Below, one piece after another: positions 29,345 to 29,393 of a stretch of DNA of 29,393 nt. How positions within the stretch are numbered: position 1 is the first letter of the stretch; each line of letters opens with the position of its first letter. The notes under the pieces were generated by a model. The model was given only the letters and a program-made list of their open reading frames with translations, was not told where the DNA came from and did no database searches. The stretch is taken from NCBI GenBank assembly GCA_012514775.1, contig JAAYZQ010000653.1, forward strand, positions 1-29,393, read 5' to 3'. A program made the position numbers and the translations under genes. The DNA is from Anaerolineaceae bacterium (GTDB lineage Bacteria > Chloroflexota > Anaerolineae > JAAYZQ01).

Positions 29345-29393
29345 ATCTAACACGACACCCAGTGACGTGAGGGGGTGGAGGGCTCGTGGGGCC

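Overview
This is a GC-rich, gene-dense bacterial window of about 29.4 kb. It is most likely from a Chloroflexota genome (Anaerolineae/Caldilineae-like), judged from sequence style alone. Supporting signs are very large secreted proteins with LPLV/LPFV tail motifs, a LuxR-HTH/Kelch membrane protein, a tiny bS22-type ribosomal protein, and a C-rich repeat of the kind that translates as LTPTPxPxG. No rRNA, tRNA, CRISPR array or transposase was seen.

Region 1 (1-12292, minus strand) is a secreted/cell-surface cluster. In transcription order it holds a 1942-residue multidomain surface protein, a Tat-exported multicopper oxidase with intact copper motifs, a second cupredoxin-type protein with only C-terminal His clusters, a third one (989 aa) with no recognisable copper ligands but Ig-like and LamG-like modules, a small membrane-anchored protein, and the signal peptide of a gene cut by the window edge. 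Strong hairpins lie between several of these genes. The intergenic space at 12293-12870 holds palindromes and promoter candidates for both directions.

Region 2 (12871-17381, plus strand) is a bacterial microcompartment (BMC) locus: a PduS/RnfC-like Fe-S flavoprotein, a PduT-like tandem BMC shell protein, two EutN/CcmL vertex proteins and a class II (fuculose/rhamnulose-phosphate type) aldolase. The aldolase overlaps an RmlA-type nucleotidyltransferase by ATGA. A BMC-H shell protein and an aldehyde dehydrogenase are absent here. Together the genes suggest an electron-exchanging metabolosome for deoxysugar-derived aldehydes whose remaining parts lie elsewhere.

Region 3 (17433-20200, plus) has a 30-residue bS22-like gene with its own strong promoter, a pair of RNA-like hairpins, a B12-binding-type radical SAM protein and an RmlB dehydratase.

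Region 4 (20219-24255, minus) has a one-component LuxR-HTH/TM/Kelch regulator, an orphan Dam-type adenine methylase, and two ABC-2 permeases without an ATPase.

Region 5 (24339-29344) begins with two Hsp20 genes preceded by four TCTAAC-type repeats at exact 11-bp spacing. A convergent two-TM protein gene follows; its consensus promoter carries a LexA-like SOS box in the spacer. Next come an iron-type alcohol dehydrogenase, a lipoprotein, a DUF1858 protein and thioredoxin reductase (all minus), and a DUF3309 membrane peptide (plus). Stress and redox functions dominate this end.
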